The position numbers and the translations under genes are program-made. From Chelatococcus composti (GTDB lineage: Bacteria > Pseudomonadota > Alphaproteobacteria > Rhizobiales > Beijerinckiaceae): 61,570 bases of DNA. The notes below the pieces were generated by a model, which saw only the letters and a program-made list of their open reading frames with translations, was not told the origin of the DNA and did no database searches. Of the stretch, positions 34,696 through 42,438 are shown one piece after another. The stretch is taken from the NCBI RefSeq assembly GCF_014201415.1, contig NZ_JACHEH010000011.1, positions 1 through 61,570 on the forward strand. Reading direction: 5' to 3'. The stretch's first letter is position 1, and each line of letters starts with the position of its first letter.

Positions 34696-35949
34696 TCAGG
34701 CCTGGAAGGTGCAGGCGTTCTCCTCGCGCGTCGCTGCGATCGCGTCGAGCGGCTCGTTCGGCCCCGGCACGGGGCCGGAGGAGGTGAAGATGTCCCACTC
34801 GTTGGTGATCTTGTCCGCCGGCAGCGCCGTGATGGCGTACATCTCGTGCATGAGCTGGTGGTCGAAGTCGCGGAAGTAGCCCTCGCGCGTCTTCAGCACG
34901 TCGAACTTCGCCCCCTTTTCCCAGTGCTCGACGAGCTTCTCGGAGTCTGTCGACTTCAGCTCGTTCATCGACTGGGCAATGATCTTGAGTGCGACGTACT
35001 CGCCCCAGGCCTGGTTTTCCGGCGGCTTGCCGTACTTCTTGACGAAGGCCTCGGTGAAGGCCTTCGAGCCGGGCGTCTCGAGGAGGTGGTGCCACACCAC
35101 CGGCCAGGTGCCCACGAAGTTGCCCTTCCCGGCTGCCCAGGCGAGCGCCGTGTCGAAGCCGAAGCCGCCGATGGGGAAGGTGAGGCCGAACTCGGCATAC
35201 TGCTTGAGGAAGTTGGTAATCTGCGCACCGGCGAGGTTGAGCACCACGAGGTCCGGGTTCGCCGAGCGGATCTTGATGAGATAGGCGGAGAAGTCTGTCG
35301 CGTCGGTCGGCACGAGTTCATCGCCCACGAACTCGCCGCCGTTGGCCTCCATGAATCGCTTGGCGACCGAGAGCAGGTCGTGCCCGAAGGCATAGTCGGC
35401 AGTGAGCGAATACCACTTCTTGCCCTTGACCAGCCCCTCCTCCAAGAAGGAACGGCCGACCGATTTCACGTACATGGAGTTCTGTGACTCCACATGGAAC
35501 ATGAAGCGCTTGCAGTCCTTGCCCCGCAGCGCGTCGGAATTGCCGCCGGTGTTGACGAAGAGCGTCTTCGTGCGCTGGGCGACCTGGGCGATGGTGAGGC
35601 AGGAGGCCGAGGAAATCTCGCCGATGATGCACGCCACCTTGTCACGCTCCACCATGCGCTCAGCCTTGGTGGACGCGGTTTGTGGATTGACCGAATCCTC
35701 CTTCAGGATCTCGACCTTGCGACCGAGGATGCCGCCGGAGGCGTTGATCTCTTCCACCGCCAGATCGGCGGCCATGACGGCATATTCGCCGAGCGGGCCG
35801 AGGAAACCCGTGCGGGGCGTGAGATGGCCGAAGCGGATGACGTCGGACTGTGCGCGCACGATGGCCGGCATGCCGAGCCCGGCGACGAGCGCCGTGCCGG
35901 CCGCCCCTTTGAGCAGACCGCGACGGGACAGATGATCCTTGGTTGTCAT
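34696..35949 (-). CDS. ABC transporter substrate-binding protein (Liv/PBP1 type, Tat-exported)
   Basis: This 417-residue periplasmic binding protein (peripla_BP_6) has a twin-arginine signal: SRRGLLKGAAGTALVAGLGMPAIVRAQ (about 8-34), probably cleaved after ARA-like VRA. The mature domain opens IRFGHLTPRTGFLGPLGEYAVMAADLAVEEINASGGILGRKVEI, the family hallmark. Tat export of Liv-type binding proteins is common in alphaproteobacteria. GGGGGAGGT just before the ATG at 35949 is a strong ribosome site and excludes the longer upstream frame. It diverges from a GntR/FCD regulator. Confidence 0.92.
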   Translation of the reverse strand: MTTKDHLSRRGLLKGAAGTALVAGLGMPAIVRAQSDVIRFGHLTPRTGFLGPLGEYAVMAADLAVEEINASGGILGRKVEILKEDSVNPQTASTKAERMVERDKVACIIGEISSASCLTIAQVAQRTKTLFVNTGGNSDALRGKDCKRFMFHVESQNSMYVKSVGRSFLEEGLVKGKKWYSLTADYAFGHDLLSVAKRFMEANGGEFVGDELVPTDATDFSAYLIKIRSANPDLVVLNLAGAQITNFLKQYAEFGLTFPIGGFGFDTALAWAAGKGNFVGTWPVVWHHLLETPGSKAFTEAFVKKYGKPPENQAWGEYVALKIIAQSMNELKSTDSEKLVEHWEKGAKFDVLKTREGYFRDFDHQLMHEMYAITALPADKITNEWDIFTSSGPVPGPNEPLDAIAATREENACTFQA

Positions 35950-36096
35950 GACCTCCCCCTTGGGTTCTGGCCGCTGCATGCGGCGCCGTTTCCATCCCCC
36001 TCGACCGACGCTGCGGCGTCGGCCATCCCAGTCACCGGGGCCGAAGCCCCGCAAGCACCGCATCTCTGACCGGACGCGTTCGCAGCTTGCCGTGAT

Positions 36097-36108
36097 CTGT
36101 GATCACAG
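36097..36108. promoter_or_regulatory. Palindrome CTGTGATCACAG, candidate GntR operator
   Basis: A perfect 12-bp palindrome lies in the divergent region between the binding-protein gene and the GntR/FCD gene, about 50 nt from the regulator start. FCD-type regulators bind short palindromes in their own divergent promoters, so this is the obvious candidate. It also overlaps a CRP-like TGTGA/TCACA pattern but without the 6-bp spacer CRP needs. Confidence 0.45.
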
Positions 36109-36158
36109 TTAGGTTTTCCCATATCTCGGCCGATGTCGAGTCCTTTTTGAGGTTGCCC

Positions 36159-36857
36159 GTGCCGCTCGCCCCCGCCCTCAACGAGATCGCGCCGCTCACC
36201 CGCCAAACGCTGGGTGACCGCACCTATGCCCAGCTCAGCGAGCTTCTCGTGTCCGGCCGGCTGGCGCCGGGCGACAGGCTGTCCCTCCGGGGCGCGGCAG
36301 AGGCGCTCGGTGTCTCGATGATGCCGGTGCGCGAGGCGGTGAGCCGGCTCGTGGCTGACGGGGCGCTCGAGGTGACGCCCAACCGGGCCGTGCGCGTGCC
36401 GATCATGACGACGGAGCGGTTCCGTGACCTCGCGCGCGTGCGCATCGAGATCGAGGGCTATGCGGCAGAACAGGCGGCTCTCCTGCGCAACGACGAGGAT
36501 CTTGCCGCCATCGCCCGCGCCGAGGAGGCGTTCCGGCGGGAGAGCTATGCTGAAAAGCCCGACGCGCCGCTGTCGGTCGAGCTCAACAAGAACCTGCATT
36601 TCGCCATCTACGAGGCGGCGCGCTCGCCGATCCTCGTCGAGATCATCCGCGGGCTGTGGCTGAAGGTCGGCCCTATCCTCAACCTCGACCTCAGGGCCAA
36701 CCCGCACCGGCTGGCGAGCGGCGGCGCGCGGGAGCGGCACGCCGCAGCCCTCGCCGCCATCATCGCCAGGGATGGCGCTGCGGCGCGCGCCGCCATCGCC
36801 GAGGACATCAGCAATGCGGCCGAGTTCATCATCTCCCGCGGGCAGCTCGCCGACTGA
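36159..36857 (+). CDS. GntR family regulator, FadR/FCD subfamily
   Basis: This 232-residue regulator has an N-terminal winged helix (LGDRTYAQLSELLVSGRLAPGDRLSLRGAAEALGVSMMPVREAVSRLVADGALE, about 18-71) and a C-terminal all-helical FCD domain with metal-ligand positions (RVRIEIEGYAAEQAA; HFAIYEAARSPILVEII; RERHAAALAAII). FCD domains bind organic acids. The GTG at 36159 is preferred because GAGG lies 6 nt upstream. It presumably represses the divergent transporter/catabolic operon and its own downstream dehydrogenase. Confidence 0.9.
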   Translation: MPLAPALNEIAPLTRQTLGDRTYAQLSELLVSGRLAPGDRLSLRGAAEALGVSMMPVREAVSRLVADGALEVTPNRAVRVPIMTTERFRDLARVRIEIEGYAAEQAALLRNDEDLAAIARAEEAFRRESYAEKPDAPLSVELNKNLHFAIYEAARSPILVEIIRGLWLKVGPILNLDLRANPHRLASGGARERHAAALAAIIARDGAAARAAIAEDISNAAEFIISRGQLAD

Positions 36858-36889
36858 AGAAGAACCACAGGGACGGAACGGAGAGGGCA

Positions 36890-37666
36890 ATGGATCTCAA
36901 CATCAGGGGCCTCAACGTGCTGGTCACGGCCGGCGCGAACGGCATTGGCCTCGAAATCGCCCGGGCCTTCGTGCGCGAGGGCGCCCGGGTGCATGTGTGC
37001 GACGTCGATAAGGAAGCGCTCGACGCGCTGGCGAAGACCGACCCGGCGCTGACCCGTTCGGTGTGCGACGTCGCGGACCGGGCCGCGGTGGCGCGCCTGT
37101 TCGACGAGGCTATTGCCGCGCTCGGCGGGCTCGACGTGCTCGTCAACAACGCCGGGATCGCCGGGCCGACGGGCAAGGTGGACGAGATCAACCCGGAGGA
37201 CTGGGACCGCTGCGTCGCCGTGTGCCTCACCGGCCAGTTCAACTGCGCGCGCCTCGCGGTGCCTTACCTTCGGCGCAGCAGCAACGCTTCCATCATCAAC
37301 ATCGCCTCGGTGGCGGGGCGCCTCGGCTTCGCACTGCGCTCGCCCTATGCCGCCGCCAAATGGGGCGTCATCGGCTTCACGAAATCGCTCTCCATCGAGC
37401 TCGGGGAGGATCGCATCCGCGTCAATGCCATCCTGCCGGGGCTCGTCGCGGGCGACCGGCAGCGGCGCGTGCTCGAGGCAAAGGCGCAGCAGCGCGGCCT
37501 GAGCTTCAGGGAGATGGAGGAGCGCGCCTTCTCCTTCACCTCCATCAAGGAATACGTCACGCCCCAGCAGATCGCGGACCAGATCGTCTTCCTCGCGAGC
37601 CCCCGCGGGCGCACCATTTCCGGCCAGGCTATCTCCATCTGCGGCGACACCCAGATGCTGAGCTGA
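36890..37666 (+). CDS. Short-chain dehydrogenase/reductase
   Basis: This 258-residue SDR has a cofactor loop VTAGANGIGLEIA (about 12-24; TAG replaces the usual TGG), Asp in VCDVDKEA favouring NAD, the NNAG motif in VNNAGIAG, catalytic Ser in NIASVAG, and YAAAK with the active Tyr/Lys. It starts after GAGAGGG, 32 nt behind the GntR gene, in the same transcript. It is likely the second oxidising enzyme of the adjacent catabolic locus; the substrate is unknown. Confidence 0.91.
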   Translation: MDLNIRGLNVLVTAGANGIGLEIARAFVREGARVHVCDVDKEALDALAKTDPALTRSVCDVADRAAVARLFDEAIAALGGLDVLVNNAGIAGPTGKVDEINPEDWDRCVAVCLTGQFNCARLAVPYLRRSSNASIINIASVAGRLGFALRSPYAAAKWGVIGFTKSLSIELGEDRIRVNAILPGLVAGDRQRRVLEAKAQQRGLSFREMEERAFSFTSIKEYVTPQQIADQIVFLASPRGRTISGQAISICGDTQMLS

Positions 37667-37799
37667 CCCTGGCCTCCTGTTGCCCCGCCTGCCGCCGCAT
37701 TGTGCAGCGGCAGCACACATTGGCGCCTTTTCGGGCGCCAGCCGGCGTCTTCCCGCCCGGTTGAAGCAAGGCCCCCCGGCATTTGCTGGCCCTTTGCAT
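37667..37799. other. Intergenic stretch after the SDR gene
   Basis: It contains an inverted repeat TGGCGCC/GGCGCCA (37721-37727 with 37734-37740, loop TTTTCG) that could end the GntR-SDR transcript although no T tract follows, and a weaker GCCGC/GCGGC repeat. No gene is seen. It leads directly into the sigma-54 promoter. Confidence 0.4.
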
Positions 37800-37816
37800 T
37801 TGGCACGGTTGATGCT
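37800..37816 (+). promoter_or_regulatory. Sigma-54 (RpoN) promoter
   Basis: TTGGCACGGTTGATGCT matches the -24/-12 consensus TGGCACG-N4-TTGCW with one mismatch (A for the first T of TTGC). The invariant GG (37802-37803) and GC (37814-37815) are exactly 10 nt apart. Transcription would begin near 37826. Confidence 0.6.
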
Positions 37817-37825
37817 TTGATTCGC

Positions 37826-37915
37826 CTGAAGACCCAGAGGGGGGGTCTGACAAGCGCCGAAAAGGCGCAGCCTTCAGCGACGCCGGCCGGATGCCCGCAT
37901 CCGGCCGGTTTTTTT
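37826..37915 (+). ncRNA. Candidate sigma-54-driven small RNA with three-way junction, about 90 nt
   Basis: The predicted transcript starts 11 nt after the -12 GC. It can fold with CTGAA/TTCAG (37826-37830 with 37873-37877) closing two hairpins: GACCC/GGGTC (37831-37835 with 37843-37847, G-rich loop AGAGGGG) and GCGCC/GGCGC (37854-37858 with 37864-37868, loop GAAAA). It ends at a strong terminator. It contains no open frame of note. I do not recognise it as a known RNA family. It could also be an attenuating leader of the gene at 38032. Confidence 0.45.
37883..37915 (+). terminator. Strong rho-independent terminator
   Basis: A 12-bp perfect stem CCGGCCGGATGC/GCATCCGGCCGG (37883-37894 with 37897-37908) is followed at once by seven T residues. 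Only the plus orientation has a T tract, so it ends a rightward transcript. No protein gene ends within 200 nt upstream. Confidence 0.85.
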
Positions 37916-38031
37916 GGCCGCAAAGCCAGCCTCGCAAAGGCGGGCTTGCCGGAAAAATCTTTCTCCCAGGAGGCGAAGGACGGACACGACAAAGCAAACC
38001 CATTGCGCACAGGCGCTGCTAGCCTGCGGGC

Positions 38032-39159
38032 ATGAGAACCCTTCCTGCCGACGAATTCCCGCAAGCCGCCGCGGCAAAGACCAGTGACCGCGCCTGGCTC
38101 AACGAGGCGATTGCCCGCATCGAGGCGGACTTCAACCGCTCGGCCGACACGCATCTGGTGCGGCTCGACCTGCCCAAGGCGCCGGGCATCACGCTTTACC
38201 TGAAGGACGAATCGAGCCATCCGACCGGCAGCCTCAAGCACCGGCTCGCCCGCTCGCTTATCCTCTACGGCCTCTGCAACGGGCAGATCGGTCCCACGAC
38301 GACGCTGGTCGAGGCCTCCAGCGGCTCGACCGCCGTGTCGGAAGCCTATTTCGCCCGGCTCCTCGGCCTGCGCTTCATCGCGGTGATGCCGCGCTCCACC
38401 TCGCCGGAGAAGGTGGCCGCCATCGCCTTCCACGGCGGCGAGAGCCATTTCGTCGACGATCCGAAGGCGGTCTACGAGACGGCGCGCCGCCTCGCCATCG
38501 AGACCGGCGGCCACTATCTCGACCAGTTCACCTATGCCGAGCGGGCGACAGACTGGCGCGGCAACAACAACATCGCCGAATCCATCTTCACGCAGATGCG
38601 TCTCGAGCCCTCGCCCATTCCGGTCTGGCTCGTGTGCGGCGCCGGCACCGGCGGCACCTCGGCGACGCTCGGCCGCTACATCCGCTACCAGAAGTACGCG
38701 ACGCGGCTGTGCGTGGCGGATCCCGAGGGCTCCGTCTTCCACCGGCACTATGCCGACCGGTCGATCACCGAGCTCGACCGCTGCGACAGCATCATCGAGG
38801 GCATCGGCCGGCCTCGCGTCGAGCCCTCCTTCGTCCCCGAGGTGGTGGACCGGATGATCGCCGTGCCCGATGCGGCGAGCATCGCCGCCATGCAGGTGAC
38901 GAGCGAGCTTCTTGGCCGGCGGGTCGGCGGTTCCACGGGCACAAACATGTGGGCCGTCGCCACCATCGTCAGCGAAATGATGACGGCCGGCCTCAGGGGC
39001 TCCGTCGTCACGCTGCTGTGCGACGCAGGCGAGCGCTATAGCTCCACCTATTACGACCCCGCCTGGCTCGCCGGGCGCCGCATCGACACGACCCCCTGGC
39101 GCGAGAAGATGCTGCGCTTTCTGGATGGCTGCGGCCTTGCGCTGACCCAGCCTTGCTGA
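38032..39159 (+). CDS. PLP-dependent cysteine synthase family protein (Cds1-like cysteine desulfhydrase candidate)
   Basis: This 375-residue fold-type II PLP enzyme has PLP lysine at Lys69 in [11 protein letters not shown], the substrate loop [14 protein letters not shown] (about 93-106), and the phosphate loop [15 protein letters not shown] (about 202-216). At 375 residues with a C-terminal extension it is longer than CysK (about 310) and resembles Cds1-type enzymes, which release sulfide from cysteine. Cysteine synthase activity remains possible. No clear ribosome site precedes the ATG. It lies downstream of a sigma-54 promoter and terminator. Confidence 0.85.
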   Translation: MRTLPADEFPQAAAAKTSDRAWLNEAIARIEADFNRSADTHLVRLDLPKAPGITLYLKDESSHPTGSLKHRLARSLILYGLCNGQIGPTTTLVEASSGSTAVSEAYFARLLGLRFIAVMPRSTSPEKVAAIAFHGGESHFVDDPKAVYETARRLAIETGGHYLDQFTYAERATDWRGNNNIAESIFTQMRLEPSPIPVWLVCGAGTGGTSATLGRYIRYQKYATRLCVADPEGSVFHRHYADRSITELDRCDSIIEGIGRPRVEPSFVPEVVDRMIAVPDAASIAAMQVTSELLGRRVGGSTGTNMWAVATIVSEMMTAGLRGSVVTLLCDAGERYSSTYYDPAWLAGRRIDTTPWREKMLRFLDGCGLALTQPC

Positions 39160-39180
39160 CCGCCGCCCGCAAGGCCCGCG

Positions 39181-41424
39181 TCATGCATGGCGGAAGAAGG
39201 CCAGCAGCCGCAGCGCGTTAAGCGTGACGAGCACGGTCGCGCCGGTGTCCGCCAGGATGGCCATCCACAGTCCTGTCGCACCGACCACGGTGGTAACGAG
39301 AAAGAGCACCTTGAGCCCCAGGGCGACGGCGATGTTCTGGCGCACGTTGGCCATGGTCGCGCGCGCAAGGCGCAGCAGCACCGGCACGTCGCGCACGCGG
39401 TCGTGCAACAGGGCCGCGTCGGCCGTTTCGAGCGCCACGTCGCTCCCTCCCCCCATGGCGATGCCGACATGGGCCCGCGCCAGAGCCGGCGCATCGTTGA
39501 TGCCGTCGCCGACCATGGCGATGCGCCGCCGGGCGGCGAGTTCGCCGATGGCCACGGCCTTGTCGGCCGGCAGCATGCCGCCCCGCGCCTCGACGCCCAG
39601 CGCATTGCCAATGGCCGCCGCCGTGCGCGGATTATCGCCGCTCAGCATGACGCTGCCGACGCCGAGCGCAGCGAGTTCCGCCACTGCCTCGCCGGCATCC
39701 GCCCGTGGCTCGTCGCGCAGGGCGACGAGGCCCGCGGCCTCGCCGCCGGCCACAACGACGACGACGGTCTTGCCCGCTCCCTCCAGCGCCTCGACCGACG
39801 CACGCACGCTCTCGTCGAGCTGCGCCCGCTCGGCGGCGAAGGACGGCGCGCCGACGAAGACGGACAGGCCGTCCACCGTCCCCTCCATGCCCTTGCCGGG
39901 CAGGGCACGCACGTCCGAGGCCGCTGGCGGCTCCACGCCCTGCTGCGCCGCGCGGGCGGCGATGGCCGCCGCGAGCGGGTGGCTGGAACCGCGCTCAACC
40001 GCCGCGGCGAGCGCGAGGAGACGGGCCGTGTCATGTGTGCCGAGCGGCAGCACGTCGGTGACTGCGGGGCGGCCGACGGTCAGCGTCCCCGTCTTGTCGA
40101 AGGCGACGGTATCGATGCCCGCCAGCCGCTCGATGACGGCGCCGCCCTTGACCAGCAGGCCGTTGCGCGCCGCCGAGGAGAGGGCCGAGGCCATGGCCGC
40201 CGGTACCGAGATGACGAGCGCGCAGGGGCAGCCGATGAGCAGCAGCGCCAGGCCGCGATAGATCCATGTGGTCCAGTCCCCGCCCGCGAGCAGCGGCGGC
40301 GCGACGGCCACCGCGACGGCGAGCGCCACCACGAGCGGCATATACCAACGGGCGAACGCGTCGATGAAGCGCGCGGTGGGCGCCCTTGCGTCCTGCGCCT
40401 CCTCCACAAGGTGGACGATGCGGGCGATGAGATTGTCCGCCGCCGCCGCCTCCACGCTCACGCGCAGGGCCGCCTCGGCGTTGACTGCACCGGCAAAGAC
40501 CTTGTCCCCCGGCCCCTTGGCAACGGGCACGGATTCGCCGGTGATCGGCGATTCGTCGAGGCTCGAGTGCCCCTCGAGGATGACGCCATCGGCCGGCACC
40601 CTGTCGCCGGGCCTTACCAGCACGACATCGCCGACGGCGAGAGCCTCCGCCGGAACCTCCTCAAGCCGCCCGCCGACCTCCCGCCGGGCCGTCTGCGGGA
40701 CGAGCGCGGCAAGGGCGCGGATGCCGGAGCGGGCCTTCTCGGCCGCCACGCCTTCCAGCACCTCGCCGATGCAAAACAGGAAGACGACGATGGCCGCCTC
40801 CTCCACCGCACCGATGACGAGCGCGCCGGCGACGGCCACCGTCATCAGCATCTCGATGGTCATCGGCGCACCGGCCGCGGCCTTGCGCAATGCGGTGAGG
40901 GCAACGGGCGCGGCTGCGACGAGGCTCGCCACGGCGAAGGCGGCGTCGGCAAGGCGCGCGTCGAGAAGCCCTATGCCATAGGCGACCACGAGGAGCAGCC
41001 CGGCTGCAGTGGCGATGCGGCCCTTGCTGGTCGTCCACCACGGCGGTGAACCGGCCGGCCGGGGCGCGACGGCCCCTGCCCCGCTTCCCGCAGGCGAGCC
41101 GAGCCGGGACGCGCGATAGCCGAGGCGCCCGAGCAGCGCCTCGATCTCGCCGGCCGTCGTGTCGCCGTTCAGGTCGAGGGAGACCGTTTCCCTCGCGAGC
41201 GAGACGCTGACGCCGGAGATGCCCGGCAGACGCGACAGGGCCTTGTCGATGGTGGCGACGCAGCTTGCGCAGTCCATCCCCTCGACGCGCCACGTGAAGG
41301 CCGCCGGCGAGGGCTCCGCGGCAGCCGTGGCATGATCGTGGTGCCCGTCGTAGGCGTGGTGGTGGCCGCAGCAGCCGCCCGCCTCCGCAGGCGGGTGCGC
41401 GGTGGAGTGGAAGCCGGTGTGCAT
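39181..41424 (-). CDS. Heavy-metal P-type ATPase, Zn/Cd/Pb class
   Basis: This 747-residue inner-membrane pump exports Zn2+, Cd2+ or Pb2+. A histidine-rich start (residues 5-31) precedes an HMA domain with GMDCASC (Cys52, Cys55). TGES actuator is near 296, CPC at 399-401, phosphorylation Asp443 in DKTGTLT, an HP locus SSHPLAAAI, and GDGINDAPAL near 643. The last helix has LADTGATVLVTLNALRLL, whose Asp is the ZntA-type ligand, placing it in the PIB-2 group rather than copper pumps. A MerR-type promoter lies directly upstream on the same strand. Confidence 0.93.
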   Translation of the reverse strand: MHTGFHSTAHPPAEAGGCCGHHHAYDGHHDHATAAAEPSPAAFTWRVEGMDCASCVATIDKALSRLPGISGVSVSLARETVSLDLNGDTTAGEIEALLGRLGYRASRLGSPAGSGAGAVAPRPAGSPPWWTTSKGRIATAAGLLLVVAYGIGLLDARLADAAFAVASLVAAAPVALTALRKAAAGAPMTIEMLMTVAVAGALVIGAVEEAAIVVFLFCIGEVLEGVAAEKARSGIRALAALVPQTARREVGGRLEEVPAEALAVGDVVLVRPGDRVPADGVILEGHSSLDESPITGESVPVAKGPGDKVFAGAVNAEAALRVSVEAAAADNLIARIVHLVEEAQDARAPTARFIDAFARWYMPLVVALAVAVAVAPPLLAGGDWTTWIYRGLALLLIGCPCALVISVPAAMASALSSAARNGLLVKGGAVIERLAGIDTVAFDKTGTLTVGRPAVTDVLPLGTHDTARLLALAAAVERGSSHPLAAAIAARAAQQGVEPPAASDVRALPGKGMEGTVDGLSVFVGAPSFAAERAQLDESVRASVEALEGAGKTVVVVVAGGEAAGLVALRDEPRADAGEAVAELAALGVGSVMLSGDNPRTAAAIGNALGVEARGGMLPADKAVAIGELAARRRIAMVGDGINDAPALARAHVGIAMGGGSDVALETADAALLHDRVRDVPVLLRLARATMANVRQNIAVALGLKVLFLVTTVVGATGLWMAILADTGATVLVTLNALRLLAFFRHA

Positions 41425-41452
41425 GGGCCTGTCCGTTTCTGGTCAGGCTGAC

Positions 41453-41483
41453 ACCATAATCCCTGTAGCCGCTACAGGGTCAA
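41453..41483 (-). promoter_or_regulatory. MerR-family-controlled promoter of the metal ATPase
   Basis: On the minus strand TTGACC (-35, 41478-41483) and TATGGT (-10, 41453-41458) are separated by 19 nt, the over-long spacing that MerR, ZntR, CueR and CadR correct by DNA distortion. The spacer region coincides with a perfect 9-1-9 palindrome CCCTGTAGC/GCTACAGGG (41461-41479). Transcription would start about 22 nt before the ATG. Confidence 0.8.
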
Positions 41484-41534
41484 ACGGCTTCCGACGCCTT
41501 TCCTCTCGCAGGGAGTGTCGGCCCTGCGATGCGT

Positions 41535-42323
41535 TCACACCACCAGCCTGCGGTAGAGATGCCAGGTCGCGTGGCCCAGCACTGGCAGGACCACGGCAAG
41601 GCCGACGAAGGCCGGCAGCGCCCCGGCGAGCAGGCCGAGTGCCACCACGAGCCCCCAGACGAGGATGGGGACCGGATTGACGAGCGCGGCCTTGATCGAC
41701 GTCGCCACGGCTACGGCCGCTCCCACGTCCCGGTCGACCAGCATGGGGAAGGAGATGGCGCTGAGCAGCAGCACGACGAGGGCGAAGCCGAGTCCCACGA
41801 TGTTGCCGATGACGAAGAGGCGCAGGCCCTCGGGTGTGCCGAGGATCGTGGACAAGAACTCGCCTATGGGCTTGGGCGCGTCGATGCCGAAGATGGACTG
41901 GTAGATGGCATGCGCCGTGGCGACCCAGGCGAAGAAGATCACCATGAGCGCCACCGCCAGCGCGCCGATGGCCCAGATGGAGGGCGAGCGCAGCACGTCG
42001 AAGGCGTGCTTCCACGATGTGTCGAGGCCCTGCTCGCGCCGCTTGCTCATTTCATAGAGGCCAATGGCGGCGAAGGGGCCGACCAGAGCGAAGCCGCTGA
42101 TGAGTGGATAGACCAGCGGCATCAGGTTGTTGTCGTAGGTCGCCCGGCCGAGCAGCAGCCCCATCACGGGGTAGATGACGATGAGGAAGGGCAGATGGCT
42201 GGGCATTTCCCGAAAGTCGTCGAGCCCGCGCGCGAGCGCCTGCCAGATGTCTGCGACCGTGATCTTGCGAACGGCCGGAACGTGTACGTCTTCGTGGGGC
42301 CCGGAAATGACATGGAACACCAT
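41535..42323 (-). CDS. DUF2189 domain-containing membrane protein
   Basis: This 262-residue protein has an N-terminal soluble part (VRKITVADIWQALARGLDDFREMPSHLPF) and about six hydrophobic helices from residue 46 on. It fits the DUF2189 family of alphaproteobacterial membrane proteins, in which the IYPVMGLLLG and PLISGFALVGPFAAIGLYEMSKRRE segments are typical. Function is unknown; older annotations call it a cytochrome c oxidase subunit I-like protein without experimental basis that I know of. The ATG at 42323 begins MVFHVISGPHED. Confidence 0.82.
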   Translation of the reverse strand: MVFHVISGPHEDVHVPAVRKITVADIWQALARGLDDFREMPSHLPFLIVIYPVMGLLLGRATYDNNLMPLVYPLISGFALVGPFAAIGLYEMSKRREQGLDTSWKHAFDVLRSPSIWAIGALAVALMVIFFAWVATAHAIYQSIFGIDAPKPIGEFLSTILGTPEGLRLFVIGNIVGLGFALVVLLLSAISFPMLVDRDVGAAVAVATSIKAALVNPVPILVWGLVVALGLLAGALPAFVGLAVVLPVLGHATWHLYRRLVV

Positions 42324-42438
42324 GGCTCTGCCTCCGCAAAACGTGGCGGTCGCGAGCCCGAATGGCGCTGCCCCCGATGCGCTGGTCACGTCGAGCCGCG
42401 ACCGGCTGTCGCAGCATAACCCCTTACGGGACCTCGTG

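Noticed and set aside
36097-36108. CRP-binding site
   Set aside because: TGTGA and TCACA halves lack the required 6-bp spacer, so a GntR operator is the better reading.
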